Shown here: one piece after another, positions 43,511 through 52,589 of the stretch
How positions within the stretch are numbered: position 1 is the first letter of the stretch
How the letters are laid out: each line of letters opens with the position of its first letter
Assembly (NCBI GenBank): GCA_948468385.1
Contig: CAOKHZ010000012.1
Span: forward strand, 1 to 64,000
Direction: 5' to 3'
DNA length: 64,000 nt
From: an uncultured Faecalicatena sp.
Lineage (GTDB): Bacteria > Bacillota > Clostridia > Lachnospirales > Lachnospiraceae
The notes under the pieces: model-generated
Databases searched by the model: none
What the model was told of the DNA's origin: nothing
Seen by the model: only the letters and a program-made list of their open reading frames with translations
Program-made: the position numbers and the translations under genes

Positions 43511-46312
43511 ATGCCAGAGATGAGCAAGGCGGTCATCCCACCGAATAAAGGGGATAAGCAACCGAGAGAAAAGATTTTGAAGCTGGGTCAGAAGATTACG
43601 GACGTGGCGATGCACAAGATTAAGGGGATTACGTCCGACGACCCGGAGTACTGGGGCTTGGCGTCGATTGTCACGAACGAGATGGCGGACGTGGCGTTGA
43701 AGATGAAGGTGCGCCATCATTATACCTTTGCAGAAATGGTGAAGATGAATGACGTGAAGAAGGAGGACGAAGAAAAGTTCCAGAAGCTGCTTGACGAAAT
43801 GAGCTATATCGGCCTTTTGGAATATGATTATGGCAACCATTATGACCATAACGGGCGCACGGCACCGCAGAGTGAGCGCAGGTATTGTCTGCCGTTGTTC
43901 GTGCCGGGCAGCGCGGAGCTGTTTAACATGGAGGAAGGGCCGAACGGCAACCAGCGTTTGAAAGACCATCCGGAGCTGGCCTCGTTCTTTGAGCGGATGA
44001 CGTTCATTCCGCTGGACGGCTTGACGCACCTGGTGCCGCCGGGCGGAGCGGGTATCGGCATGCACGTCATCCCAGTGGAGAAGGCCATCGAGATGGAGAA
44101 TCGGTCCGTCGATTTGGAGCATCTTTCTTATTGGCTGAAAAAATACGAGGGTCATATCGGCGTCGGCCAGTGTTCATGCCGTGTCAGCCGGGCAGTGCTG
44201 GGAGAGGGATGCGGTGACGACGAGCTGAACTGGTGCATCGGCGTCGGCGATTTCGCGGATTACTGCCGTGAGACGGGCAAGGGGCATGACATTACATACG
44301 AAGAGGCGATGGAAATCCTCCAAAAGGCCGAGGACAACGGGTTCGTGCACCAGATTACGAACATTGACGGCGAGAACAAGATTTTCGGAATCTGTAATTG
44401 TAACGTGAATATTTGTAATGGGTTGCGCACGTCGCAGCTGTTCAACACGCCGAACATGTCCCGCAGTGCCTATACGGCCAAGGTGGAGAAGGAAAACTGC
44501 GTGGCCTGCGGCAAGTGCGTGGAGTATTGTCCGGCAGGTGCCGTGAAGTTGGGGCAGAAGCTTTGCACCAAGAACGGGGAGGTCGAGTATCCGAAACACG
44601 AGTTGCCGGAGGGCTTACGTTGGGGAAAAGATAAGTACGATGAAAACTATCGTGACAACAACCGGAAGAATTGTTATGACACCGGTACCGCGCCGTGCAA
44701 GGTGGCATGTCCGGCACATATCGCGGTGCAGGGCTATATTAAGAAGGCCAAGGAAGGAAAATATCAGGAAGCGCTGGCATTGATTAAGAAGGACAATCCG
44801 TTCCCGGCGGTTTGCGGCCGTGTCTGCAACAAGCGGTGCGAGCTGGCTTGTACGCGCGGCACGATTGACGATCCGGTGGCGATTGATTCCATCAAGAAGT
44901 TTATTGCGGAGCAGGATTTGCGCGCGGAGACGAGATACATTCCGCCAGTCGTGATCCCGTCCAGCGTGAAGAAACAATGGGAGGAAAAGATTGCCATTAT
45001 CGGAGCCGGACCGGCCGGACTTTCTTGCGCGTACTATCTGGCGACGAAGGGCTACAAGCCGACCGTGTTTGAGAAGAACGCGCGCCCGGGCGGCATGATG
45101 ACTTACGGTATTCCTTCCTACAAGTTGGAGAAGGACGTCGTGGAGGCGGAGATTGACGTGATTCGTTCGCTCGGCGTGGATATTCGCTGCAACACGGAAG
45201 TGGGCAAGGACGTTACCCTGCAGCAGTTGAGGGAACAAGGCTACAAGGCATTTTACGTGGCGATTGGCTGTCAGGGCGGCAAGATTCCGCCGATTCCGGG
45301 CAATGACGCGAAGGGAATCGACATCGCGGTCAGCTTTTTGCACCGGGCAACGGAAGACCAGGGACAGACGATGGACGGTGACGTGGTCGTGGTCGGCGGC
45401 GGAAACGTGGCGGTGGACTGCGTAAGGACGGCATACCGCTTCGGGGCGACAAACCCGCAGATGTTCTGCCTGGAGTCACGGGACACGATGCCGGCTTCCA
45501 ACGATGAGATTCGGGAGTGTCTGGAAGAGGACATTGCCATAAATAACGGCTGGGGACCGAAGGAAGTGCTAAAGGATGCCGAGGGCAACGTGGCAGGCAT
45601 CGTATTTAAGAAATGTATTTCCGTGTTTGACGCAAGTGGCAAGTTCAACCCGACGTATGACGAGAATGAGACGGTCACGGTGGAGTGCAAGAACATCGTG
45701 TTTGCCATCGGCCAGGGTATTGAGTGGGGCAACCTGCTTGAGGGCGAGAAGGTAGAGTTCTGGCACGGCAATTATCCGGTGGCGGACGCGCTGACCTACC
45801 AGACCGCGCAGCCGGACATCTTTGTGGGCGGCGACGTTTACAGCGGGCCGAAGTTCGCCATCGAGGCCATCGAGGCGGGCAAGTGCGCGGCCGATTCCCT
45901 GCATCGTTTCGTGCAGCCGGGAACGTCCATGACGATTGGTAAGAACCGCCGCGACTTCATTGAATTGGATAAGGACGGCGTGGTGATTGACAGTTATGAC
46001 ACGGCGGGCAGGAACGAGCCGGGCATGGACGAGAGCATTGATTATCATCATTCGTTCCGTGACGCGCACAAGACGCTGACTGAGGAGCAGGTACACGCGG
46101 AGGCTTCAAGGTGCCTGGGTTGCGGCGCGTCCGTGGTGGACGAGAATAAATGTATCGGCTGCGGTGTCTGTACGACGAAGTGCGAGTTTGATGCCATCAA
46201 GCTGCACCGTACACATCCAGAGTGCACGCACATGGTGAAGAGCGAGGACAAATTCAAGGAAATCGGCGCGTATGCGTTGAAGAAGGTGTTTAAGAAAGGC
46301 TCGAAGAAATAG
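43511..46312 (+). CDS. Large FAD/NAD(P)-binding Fe-S oxidoreductase (GltD-like)
   Basis: A 933-residue electron-transfer protein in several parts. Residues ~1-310 have a Cys-rich domain (GVGQCSCRVSR, FGICNCNVNICNG). A ferredoxin motif CVACGKCVEYCPAG lies near 330. A GltD-type N-terminal domain has Cys ligands (APCKVACPAHI, CGRVCNKRCELAC). The FAD motif IIGAGPAGLSCAYYLA is near 495 and the NAD(P) motif VVGGGNVAVDCVR near 627. A C-terminal CLGCG and CIGCGVCTTKCEFDA dicluster is near 868-890. It could pass NAD(P)H electrons to the dehydratase/reductase pair, as GltD-like NAD(P)H:ferredoxin oxidoreductases do in benzoyl-CoA reductase systems. It is 20 bases after hypA. Confidence 0.82.
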   Translation: MPEMSKAVIPPNKGDKQPREKILKLGQKITDVAMHKIKGITSDDPEYWGLASIVTNEMADVALKMKVRHHYTFAEMVKMNDVKKEDEEKFQKLLDEMSYIGLLEYDYGNHYDHNGRTAPQSERRYCLPLFVPGSAELFNMEEGPNGNQRLKDHPELASFFERMTFIPLDGLTHLVPPGGAGIGMHVIPVEKAIEMENRSVDLEHLSYWLKKYEGHIGVGQCSCRVSRAVLGEGCGDDELNWCIGVGDFADYCRETGKGHDITYEEAMEILQKAEDNGFVHQITNIDGENKIFGICNCNVNICNGLRTSQLFNTPNMSRSAYTAKVEKENCVACGKCVEYCPAGAVKLGQKLCTKNGEVEYPKHELPEGLRWGKDKYDENYRDNNRKNCYDTGTAPCKVACPAHIAVQGYIKKAKEGKYQEALALIKKDNPFPAVCGRVCNKRCELACTRGTIDDPVAIDSIKKFIAEQDLRAETRYIPPVVIPSSVKKQWEEKIAIIGAGPAGLSCAYYLATKGYKPTVFEKNARPGGMMTYGIPSYKLEKDVVEAEIDVIRSLGVDIRCNTEVGKDVTLQQLREQGYKAFYVAIGCQGGKIPPIPGNDAKGIDIAVSFLHRATEDQGQTMDGDVVVVGGGNVAVDCVRTAYRFGATNPQMFCLESRDTMPASNDEIRECLEEDIAINNGWGPKEVLKDAEGNVAGIVFKKCISVFDASGKFNPTYDENETVTVECKNIVFAIGQGIEWGNLLEGEKVEFWHGNYPVADALTYQTAQPDIFVGGDVYSGPKFAIEAIEAGKCAADSLHRFVQPGTSMTIGKNRRDFIELDKDGVVIDSYDTAGRNEPGMDESIDYHHSFRDAHKTLTEEQVHAEASRCLGCGASVVDENKCIGCGVCTTKCEFDAIKLHRTHPECTHMVKSEDKFKEIGAYALKKVFKKGSKK

Positions 46313-46403
46313 AGTTGAAGGACGGCGAAAGGCGCATGAACATTTGAGCCATAAAGTGTCTGTGAATGATGCGTGTGTTAAAATGGAAAGCGTCTATTGG
46401 AAA

Positions 46404-46453
46404 ACAAGGAAGGGCGGCGAACTAAGGAAACCTGGTTCGCAGTCCTTCCTTGT
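46404..46453. terminator. Long hairpin between convergent genes
   Basis: ACAAGGAAGG (46404-46413) pairs with CCTTCCTTGT (46444-46453), with GCGAAC/GTTCGC pairing inside. It lies between the oxidoreductase operon and the minus-strand membrane-protein gene and could serve both. Confidence 0.7.
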
Positions 46454-46462
46454 CTCTTGGAT

Positions 46463-47587
46463 TCATCTCGCTTCGTGATTCCGGTAAACCGAGTTTCCGG
46501 CCACGACTAAGAGGCTTATCAGTAACAAGAAGTAAAACGTGATTCCGCGCGTCACGTACAGTGACGGCATTAGGTTGACCGTGCTGAACACCCCGGCAAA
46601 GATGCGGCAGTACAAAAGCTCGGAGATGCCTTGCGCGCCCGGCAATGGCAACATGTCCACGGCGATGATCACGGCGGCCTGTAGCAGCATGACCGTCAAA
46701 AACGGCGTTCCGGTCTGGGAAAAGCCCTTGTAGATGACGGCGGTCAGGAAAAACACGCTGCACCGCTGTAAAAATGTAAGCAGAATGACAATGCCCACCT
46801 TGTCCTTGTGCTGGAATAAAAACTGTACCGCGTCCTGATAACCGTCAATAAAAGTGTCGATTTTCGTCAGCCGCTTGTTTGAGGGCTTAAACAGCCGCAG
46901 TTTCACTAAAAGGCCTTCCGCCTTGCGGATGATTTGCTTCATCCAGCTAGGGGCGAACATGACCGCCAAAAGAATTACCACGAGGATGACGTTTAAGGCG
47001 AGCCCGAGAAAGAAAAGGCCGAAATATTTTTTCATATAATCCTGCAGCGGATGGAACCAGAACACGAGCATCAAAATTCCGATGATTGCCAGTACGAATT
47101 TATAGATGATGGCGACCGTCATCAGTACGACGGAACTGTCCGCCAAAGTATTTTTGTCCTTGTTCATATAGTAAAGCTGCATGGGCTGTCCGCCGGTGGC
47201 CGAGGGCGTGATTCCCGAATAAAAAAATCCGATGAAGGAATAGGAGATGCAGCGAAGCAATCCGCTTTTTCGCCGTCCCAACGCCCCGAGCAGATACCAA
47301 ATCATGGCACCCTCCATGCAGACAAAAAACAGTGCCAGAAAGACGGCCAGTATCAGGTAAGGGGCGGTGAGTTTTTGAAGCGCCCCGGCAATCTGCGCGA
47401 AATCTTGTTCGCGAAATACGGCATAAAGGGTCAGTCCGGTGATTGCCGCAAACAAAAGCAGATTGCCGATGCTTAAGCCCTTTTTCTTTTCTTGTGGTTC
47501 ATTTTTAACAGTGGAGGAATGTCCACTTCTAATATTCATGGAATGTTTATTTTTAATATTTATAGAATACTCGTTTTTAATATCCAC
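46463..47587 (-). CDS. LPG-synthase/flippase-like integral membrane protein (PF03706 type)
   Basis: A ~374-residue membrane protein with about eight helices, of the lysylphosphatidylglycerol synthase transmembrane (YbhN/AglD) family. Characteristic parts are SYSFIGFFYSGITPSATGGQPMQLYYM and ITFYFLLLISLLVVAG, with PLPGAQGISELLY near the end. The soluble aminoacyl-transferase domain of MprF is absent, so lipid or glycolipid translocation is more likely than lysine transfer. I place the start at a GTG (47587) 6 bases after GGAGG, overlapping the upstream gene by 11 bases; longer frames reach further into that gene. Confidence 0.8.
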   Translation of the reverse strand: MDIKNEYSINIKNKHSMNIRSGHSSTVKNEPQEKKKGLSIGNLLLFAAITGLTLYAVFREQDFAQIAGALQKLTAPYLILAVFLALFFVCMEGAMIWYLLGALGRRKSGLLRCISYSFIGFFYSGITPSATGGQPMQLYYMNKDKNTLADSSVVLMTVAIIYKFVLAIIGILMLVFWFHPLQDYMKKYFGLFFLGLALNVILVVILLAVMFAPSWMKQIIRKAEGLLVKLRLFKPSNKRLTKIDTFIDGYQDAVQFLFQHKDKVGIVILLTFLQRCSVFFLTAVIYKGFSQTGTPFLTVMLLQAAVIIAVDMLPLPGAQGISELLYCRIFAGVFSTVNLMPSLYVTRGITFYFLLLISLLVVAGNSVYRNHEAR

Positions 47588-48203
47588 AAGCGGCCTCCGT
47601 TCTCCTATGGCTCCAACGTCTGTCTTTTCCGTGTCGGCTATAGTCCGTGTCAGTTCTATAATGGTCGTAGTTTGTGTTCTTTTCCACGATTTCCGCGAGC
47701 GAACCTTCGAATACCACGCGTTTATTGGGATATTCATAAAAGTCCTTTGGCGTTACCAGGGAGAAATGTTTCGGCGCGACGCAGATGCCGATTTCTCCCA
47801 GAAGCCGTGCGATATAGGAAGAGCACGTATAATGATTTTCCTGGTAAAATGCATTTCCCAGGGCGATGAACGGCAGGCTGGAAACGGCGTAGTGATAATG
47901 AAAACGCATGTCCATGTCTTGATGCAGCTTTTGCCGAATCCGTTCTTTTTGCTCTTTTGTACAATCTATTTCGCAAATCATGTAATCTGCGGAAGGGAAC
48001 GCCCGAAGTATTTTTCGTTTATCTTCCTTTTCGAATCCGGAGATAAGCGGGATAAACGGATTGCGCCGTCCGAAGCTGTAGGCTTCCTCCAGATCGGGGT
48101 CAAGTGAAATTACGACGTGTATATATTTTTGTTTCAGGAAACATCGGATCAAAGATGCAAAAATTCCCGGTGTATCCACAAATGCCAGATAAATATGTGC
48201 CAT
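47577..48203 (-). CDS. YiiX/NlpC-P60-like permuted cysteine hydrolase
   Basis: A 208-residue soluble protein. IHVVISLDPDLEEAYSFGR (His) and YTCSSYIARLLGEIG (Cys) are the two halves of a permuted NlpC/P60-type active site, as in YiiX/YaeF-like proteins that act on lipids or peptides. There is no signal peptide. The C-terminal ~25 residues are charged and probably disordered. The ribosome site AAAGGAAA precedes the start. It is the middle gene of a three-gene minus-strand operon with a glycosyltransferase and a membrane flippase-like protein. Confidence 0.7.
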   Translation of the reverse strand: MAHIYLAFVDTPGIFASLIRCFLKQKYIHVVISLDPDLEEAYSFGRRNPFIPLISGFEKEDKRKILRAFPSADYMICEIDCTKEQKERIRQKLHQDMDMRFHYHYAVSSLPFIALGNAFYQENHYTCSSYIARLLGEIGICVAPKHFSLVTPKDFYEYPNKRVVFEGSLAEIVEKNTNYDHYRTDTDYSRHGKDRRWSHRRTEAACGY

Positions 48204-48366
48204 TGTTGTTTCCTTTCTTTCTTACTATGCTTGGCGGCCGGTTGGCCCGTCCAATGTCTATGTTATTACGGATGCAAGCATCCACCATAACATAGCCGCT
48301 GTCCGGGACTTTTACAGTAAACTCCCAGACCGCCGTTTCCAACCGTAAAACGGTCATCTGCCTTGT

Positions 48367-49410
48367 TTACTGGAACTGGTAAATTTTTTTCGCCAGCCGG
48401 TATCCATTCACGGTGATTTTTCCGCCGAGCCTGCCGGGAAGGTAGGTCAGTCCGCTGATGGTCTGGTATTTCAGGCGGAAATATAAATTCGGATTTTCGG
48501 TCTTGATTCGATTCCACAAATCCGTCCTCTTTTGCCAGGCGTTCTGGGAGCCAATCAGCAGTAGGTGGATGGAGGAAATCGCCATCATAATCGAGATATT
48601 GCGCCGCATGTACACCGCAAGCTTCGGGTATTCTTTTGCAACCTCGTCCAAGTCGGTGCATTTTGCCACGATTTCCGTGACTTTGATTTGCTGGTCAATT
48701 CGTTTCATCAGCACTTTCTCATTGACGGACTGGTCTTCCCGGCCAAGATAATAATGGTACAAGGGCAAATCCATGTAATAGATGCTCTTGACAAGCGGCA
48801 GTGGCTGGTAGGCGAAAATATTGTCCACGTAGAAAGTGTGTTCCGGCAACACGATGCCCGTCTCTCGAAGCACTTCCGTGCGGTAATATAATGCGTGCAT
48901 AATCAGGTACTGGGAAGGGGAGAAATGTCCTATTTCCTTCCATGTGCACGTTTTTTGCGCCGGAAATATGTTGCGGTAGGCCATTTCACGCGAGGTGCCC
49001 TCGTCCAAATGGTCATAAAGGTAGTTACAGACAAAGAGATCTGGCATGTTATCGGTGGAAGCGTCGTTCCGGCAAAATTCTTTCACCTTGGCGAGGAACG
49101 TCTGGTAAGCGTCCTTATCCAGCCAGTCGTCCGAATCCACGACCTTGTAATAAAGGCCGGTGGCCAATTCCAATCCTTTATTGACACCGGAACCATGCCC
49201 GCCGTTCTCTTTATGTACGGCTTTCACGATGTTCGGGTATAATGTTTCATATTCGTTAGCAATCTCGGCGGTGGCATCCGTGGAGCCATCGTTGATGATG
49301 AGGATTTCCACCTCGTCGCCGCCCGGCAGCAGGGAATCGATGCACCGCCTCATGTAATCCTGGGAATTATAACATGGAACGGCAAAAGTAATGCATTTCT
49401 TTTGATTCAT
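48367..49410 (-). CDS. Family 2 glycosyltransferase
   Basis: A 347-residue GT-A enzyme. The nucleotide-sugar fold shows ITFAVPCYNSQDYMRRCIDSLL, ILIINDGSTDAT, ENGGHGSGVNKGLELATG and the DXD-type metal site VVDSDDWLD. The C-terminal 130 residues are helical and family specific. It probably adds a sugar to a lipid or wall polymer at the membrane. It is the first gene of the minus-strand operon, 163 bases before the YiiX-like gene. Confidence 0.88.
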   Translation of the reverse strand: MNQKKCITFAVPCYNSQDYMRRCIDSLLPGGDEVEILIINDGSTDATAEIANEYETLYPNIVKAVHKENGGHGSGVNKGLELATGLYYKVVDSDDWLDKDAYQTFLAKVKEFCRNDASTDNMPDLFVCNYLYDHLDEGTSREMAYRNIFPAQKTCTWKEIGHFSPSQYLIMHALYYRTEVLRETGIVLPEHTFYVDNIFAYQPLPLVKSIYYMDLPLYHYYLGREDQSVNEKVLMKRIDQQIKVTEIVAKCTDLDEVAKEYPKLAVYMRRNISIMMAISSIHLLLIGSQNAWQKRTDLWNRIKTENPNLYFRLKYQTISGLTYLPGRLGGKITVNGYRLAKKIYQFQ

Positions 49411-49667
49411 ATTATTTGTCTCCTCATTTCTTTCTTCCTTTACGATGCACGGTTTGTTCCGTGCCAGCGCACACGCGAAATCCTTGTCGCTTGTGTCATT
49501 TTATAGGATAGGGGGGAAATCTTAAATGAGGAGACATAAAATTCGAAAAAAATTCTTAAGATAAACTATCAATATTGTAAGTTTTCCGTCATGTTAAGAC
49601 GGTAAAACATACCTTGGCCCCATAAAGGCTTGTATTAATGGGGGCCTTGGGCATAGATAAGAGGGGG
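49411..49667. other. Intergenic region with two hairpins
   Basis: Two dyads stand out: TTTTCCGTC-ATGTTAA-GACGGTAAAA (49582-49607) and GGCCCCAT (49616-49623) against ATGGGGGCC (49638-49646). They lie downstream of the LacI gene and upstream of the glycosyltransferase gene on the minus strand, so at least one may end the LacI transcript. Confidence 0.45.
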
Positions 49668-50675
49668 TTATACGGATCTCCGCTCGACGAGCTGCGTGGA
49701 AATCTCAATCTTAATTGGCTGCGCCCCTTTTTCCGTGATCAGCGTAATCAGCCGTTTTACCGCCATCTCTCCCATATATTGCTTTGGCACGTTGATGGTG
49801 GAAAGGGACGGTTCGATTAACCGGCTCAAAGGCACGTTGTCAAATCCGACGACGGCGATATCTTTTGGGATGGAGTAGCCATATTCTTTCAAGGCCTTCA
49901 TGGCACCGACGGCAATCAGGTCGTTGTCGGCAAAATAGCATGGGGCCAGTTCTTCATTATTTTCCAGAATATCCTTCATGTCGGCATAAGCACCGTCGAT
50001 GGACGGGGTCAGCATGTGAACGATGCTCTTGGAGGAAGACATCCCATAGGCGCGTACGGCCTTGAAAAAACCGGAGTTGCGTTCGGCGAAATTGCCGATG
50101 GGGTAAGAGGAGCGCAAATACCCCGGCTGCTTTTTGGTTTTTTGAATCAGGTGGCTGGTGGCCAGGTAAGCTCCTTGCACGTTGTTAATCAAGACGTAAT
50201 TGCAAGTGACCGTCTCAAAATAAGTGTCTAGAAGTACCAGCGGAAGCGGTAGTTTCTGAAAGTGCTTTACATCTTCCGGTGTCATTTCCGTTCCTAACAA
50301 GATGATGCCGATACAATCTGAATACTGAACATTTTTCAGCTGCTCATCGAAATCGGAATCGTTCCCGTAAATATAACTGATGATGAGTTTGTAACCCTCT
50401 TTTTTGCAGGTGTCGGCGATGCCCTCCGATAATTGGGAGAAGAAGGGCGTGTCGTCCACGACCGCGCCATGCTTTTTATAGATGATGAAATAAATGCTGC
50501 CCGTGGTCTGGTGCTTTTCGGAAATGCGGGTAAAGTCATAGCCGTATGTTTCGGCGGCTTCCCGTACCAGGCGGCGGGTCTCGGTGCTCACGCCAGGCTT
50601 GCCGTTTAGCGCCATGGAGACGGCGGCGGCGGAGAGATTTAGTTTTTTTGCCAGTTCCTTGGCGGTGATGGACAT
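49668..50675 (-). CDS. LacI-family transcriptional regulator
   Basis: A 335-residue repressor. The N-terminal helix-turn-helix (ITAKELAKKLNLSAAAVSMALNGKPGVS) and hinge are followed by a periplasmic-binding-protein-like effector domain, ending in VGFDNVPLSRLIEPSLSTI. It is divergent from the isomerase-transketolase-kinase operon at 51026 and most likely controls it in response to that sugar. Confidence 0.92.
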   Translation of the reverse strand: MSITAKELAKKLNLSAAAVSMALNGKPGVSTETRRLVREAAETYGYDFTRISEKHQTTGSIYFIIYKKHGAVVDDTPFFSQLSEGIADTCKKEGYKLIISYIYGNDSDFDEQLKNVQYSDCIGIILLGTEMTPEDVKHFQKLPLPLVLLDTYFETVTCNYVLINNVQGAYLATSHLIQKTKKQPGYLRSSYPIGNFAERNSGFFKAVRAYGMSSSKSIVHMLTPSIDGAYADMKDILENNEELAPCYFADNDLIAVGAMKALKEYGYSIPKDIAVVGFDNVPLSRLIEPSLSTINVPKQYMGEMAVKRLITLITEKGAQPIKIEISTQLVERRSV

Positions 50676-51025
50676 GGGGGATACTTCCTTCCTTATTTAT
50701 TCTAAGTGCATGGCAAGAGTGAAAGTCATGCGGCAGTATTTAACATCAACTTTGCAATTCGTTGCCTTGTTTTTCTAGTATAATGAATTCTTTGAATAAG
50801 TGCAAGTATTAAGTTAAAAATTAAGTGAAAAATGCTTAATAAGTTGATGAAATTCAGGAGAAAAATTTATATGATTTAGTCAGAAATAAAAATGAACATG
50901 AAAGAGGAAACAAGACACTGGGTTCGAAAGAACCTCACTAACGGCGACGACATGTATCGCATGTAAGCACCTAAAATATAGGTGTCAAGTGCTCATAACA
51001 AGTTCATGGTAAGGAGGTTATCAAA
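50676..51025. other. LacI/isomerase divergent intergenic region
   Basis: This 350-base region contains a good TATAAT on the plus strand (50779-50784) without a clear -35, and TATTAAG/CTTAATA inverted repeats in AT-rich DNA near 50808-50842. Further on are a palindrome ACATG-TATCG-CATGT and a CACCT/AGGTG hairpin (about 50970-50986) in the likely leader. Operators for the LacI protein should be here, but I could not fix them. AAGGAGG precedes the isomerase start. Confidence 0.45.
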
Positions 51026-52432
51026 ATGGCAAGGACGGTTGTGAAATTGGGGTACGCCCCGACGAGGAGGAGTATTTTTAGCGCGCCGGACGCGATTAAG
51101 TTCCGAGGGCTGACGGCGAAGCGGCTTACGGAGATGGGAGTGGAGTTCGTGGACATCACGGACGTCAACGAGGAAGGTTTGCTTTATGATGACAACGACG
51201 TGGAAAAAATTGCCGCGAAGTTTCAGGCGGCGGGCGTGGACGGCTTGCTACTTGCGCATTGCAATTTTGGTACGGAGTATGTCTGCGCGAGGCTGGCGAA
51301 ACGCCTGGGCGTGCCGGTGCTTTTGTGGGGGCCGTTGGACGAGAGGCCAGAGGCCGACGGGACGAGGCTACGCGACACCCAGTGTGGCTTGTTCGCGACC
51401 GGAAAGGTGTTGCGGCGGTTCCGGATTCCGTTTACATACTTGACGAATTGCCGCTTAAGCGACCCGGTGTTTGAGCGCGGAGTGAAGGACTTCCTCACCG
51501 TCTGCAATATCGTGAAGACATTTAAAAACATCCGCATCCTGCAGATTTCGACGCGGCCGTTTGACTTTTGGACGACGATGTGCAACGAAGGCGAGTTGTT
51601 GGAGAAATTCAACGTTCAACTGGCGCCGATTCCGATGACGGAACTTACGGAGGAAATCAAGAACGTGAAGCAAGACGCGGCGCAAATGTCGGAAATGCTT
51701 GGCTACATTCACGTGAACATGGAAATCAAAATCAAGGACGACGAGGTGGAAAACGTGGCGGCATTGGCGGCCGCCATGAAGAACCTGGTCGAAAAATATG
51801 GATGCAAGGCGGCGGCAATCCAGTGTTGGAACGCGCTGCAGACGGAGATTGGCATCATGCCCTGCGCGGCCAACGCCATTTTAAATGACGAGGGTATCCC
51901 GGTCGTCTGCGAGACGGACATTCACGGCGCAATCACCGCGTTGTTGGTCGAGGCGGCAGGCATGGGAGAGAAGCGGGGATTTTTTGCGGACTGGACGATT
52001 CGCCATCCGGATATCGAGAACGGGGAATTGTTGCAGCACTGCGGTCCATGGCCGGTTTCCGTGGCCAAGGAAAAGCCGCTGCTTACCTACCCGTTGGCCT
52101 TTGACCATCCGGGAAGCCTGACGGCGGAAGCCAAGCACGGCGACGTGACCTTGTGCCGCTTTGACGGGGACAATGGCGAGTATTCCATGTTGCTTGGCCG
52201 AGCCAAGGGCGTGGACGGGCCAAAAGGCATGGGAACCTACCTCTGGGTGGAAGTGGAGAATATCAAGCGGTTGGAGGCCAAAATCGTGGAAGGGCCGTAC
52301 ATCCACCATTGCGTGGGAATTCACGCGGACGTGGTGCCGGTGTTGTACGAGGCTTGTAAATACATAGGCGTTAAGCCGGACTTGTATGACCCGATTGAAG
52401 AGGAAGTCAAGGCATATTTGCGCGGCGAGTGA
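51026..52432 (+). CDS. L-fucose/L-arabinose isomerase family protein
   Basis: A 468-residue protein of the FucI/AraA isomerase superfamily. The N-terminal domain (TVVKLGYAPTRRSIF) and the metal-binding core (AAIQCWNALQTEIGIMPC, VVCETDIHGAITALL) are visible, with the late HPGSLTAEAKHGDV and HHCVGIHADVVPVLYE segments. It should isomerise an aldose to a ketose using a divalent metal. It heads an operon with a two-part transketolase and an FGGY kinase, which suggests that the ketose phosphate is split by transketolase. The true sugar cannot be read from sequence; fucose itself is less likely because no aldolase is present. Confidence 0.8.
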   Translation: MARTVVKLGYAPTRRSIFSAPDAIKFRGLTAKRLTEMGVEFVDITDVNEEGLLYDDNDVEKIAAKFQAAGVDGLLLAHCNFGTEYVCARLAKRLGVPVLLWGPLDERPEADGTRLRDTQCGLFATGKVLRRFRIPFTYLTNCRLSDPVFERGVKDFLTVCNIVKTFKNIRILQISTRPFDFWTTMCNEGELLEKFNVQLAPIPMTELTEEIKNVKQDAAQMSEMLGYIHVNMEIKIKDDEVENVAALAAAMKNLVEKYGCKAAAIQCWNALQTEIGIMPCAANAILNDEGIPVVCETDIHGAITALLVEAAGMGEKRGFFADWTIRHPDIENGELLQHCGPWPVSVAKEKPLLTYPLAFDHPGSLTAEAKHGDVTLCRFDGDNGEYSMLLGRAKGVDGPKGMGTYLWVEVENIKRLEAKIVEGPYIHHCVGIHADVVPVLYEACKYIGVKPDLYDPIEEEVKAYLRGE

Positions 52433-52589
52433 GGACAAGGAGCGGCCATGTACACACGGTGGGCAAGGTTGTGTCGCGGCCATGTACACATACGGTGAGT
52501 GAGGCCGAAGCGTAGAATTTCCACGCGGTGGAAATGAGGGGAAACACGGCATATTCGTGCGAGGGATGATGGAAAGGAGCAGGATGGAG

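Noticed and set aside
46500..47587. MprF (lysyl-phosphatidylglycerol synthase) assignment
   Set aside because: Only the membrane part of the family is present; the soluble aminoacyl-transferase domain is missing.
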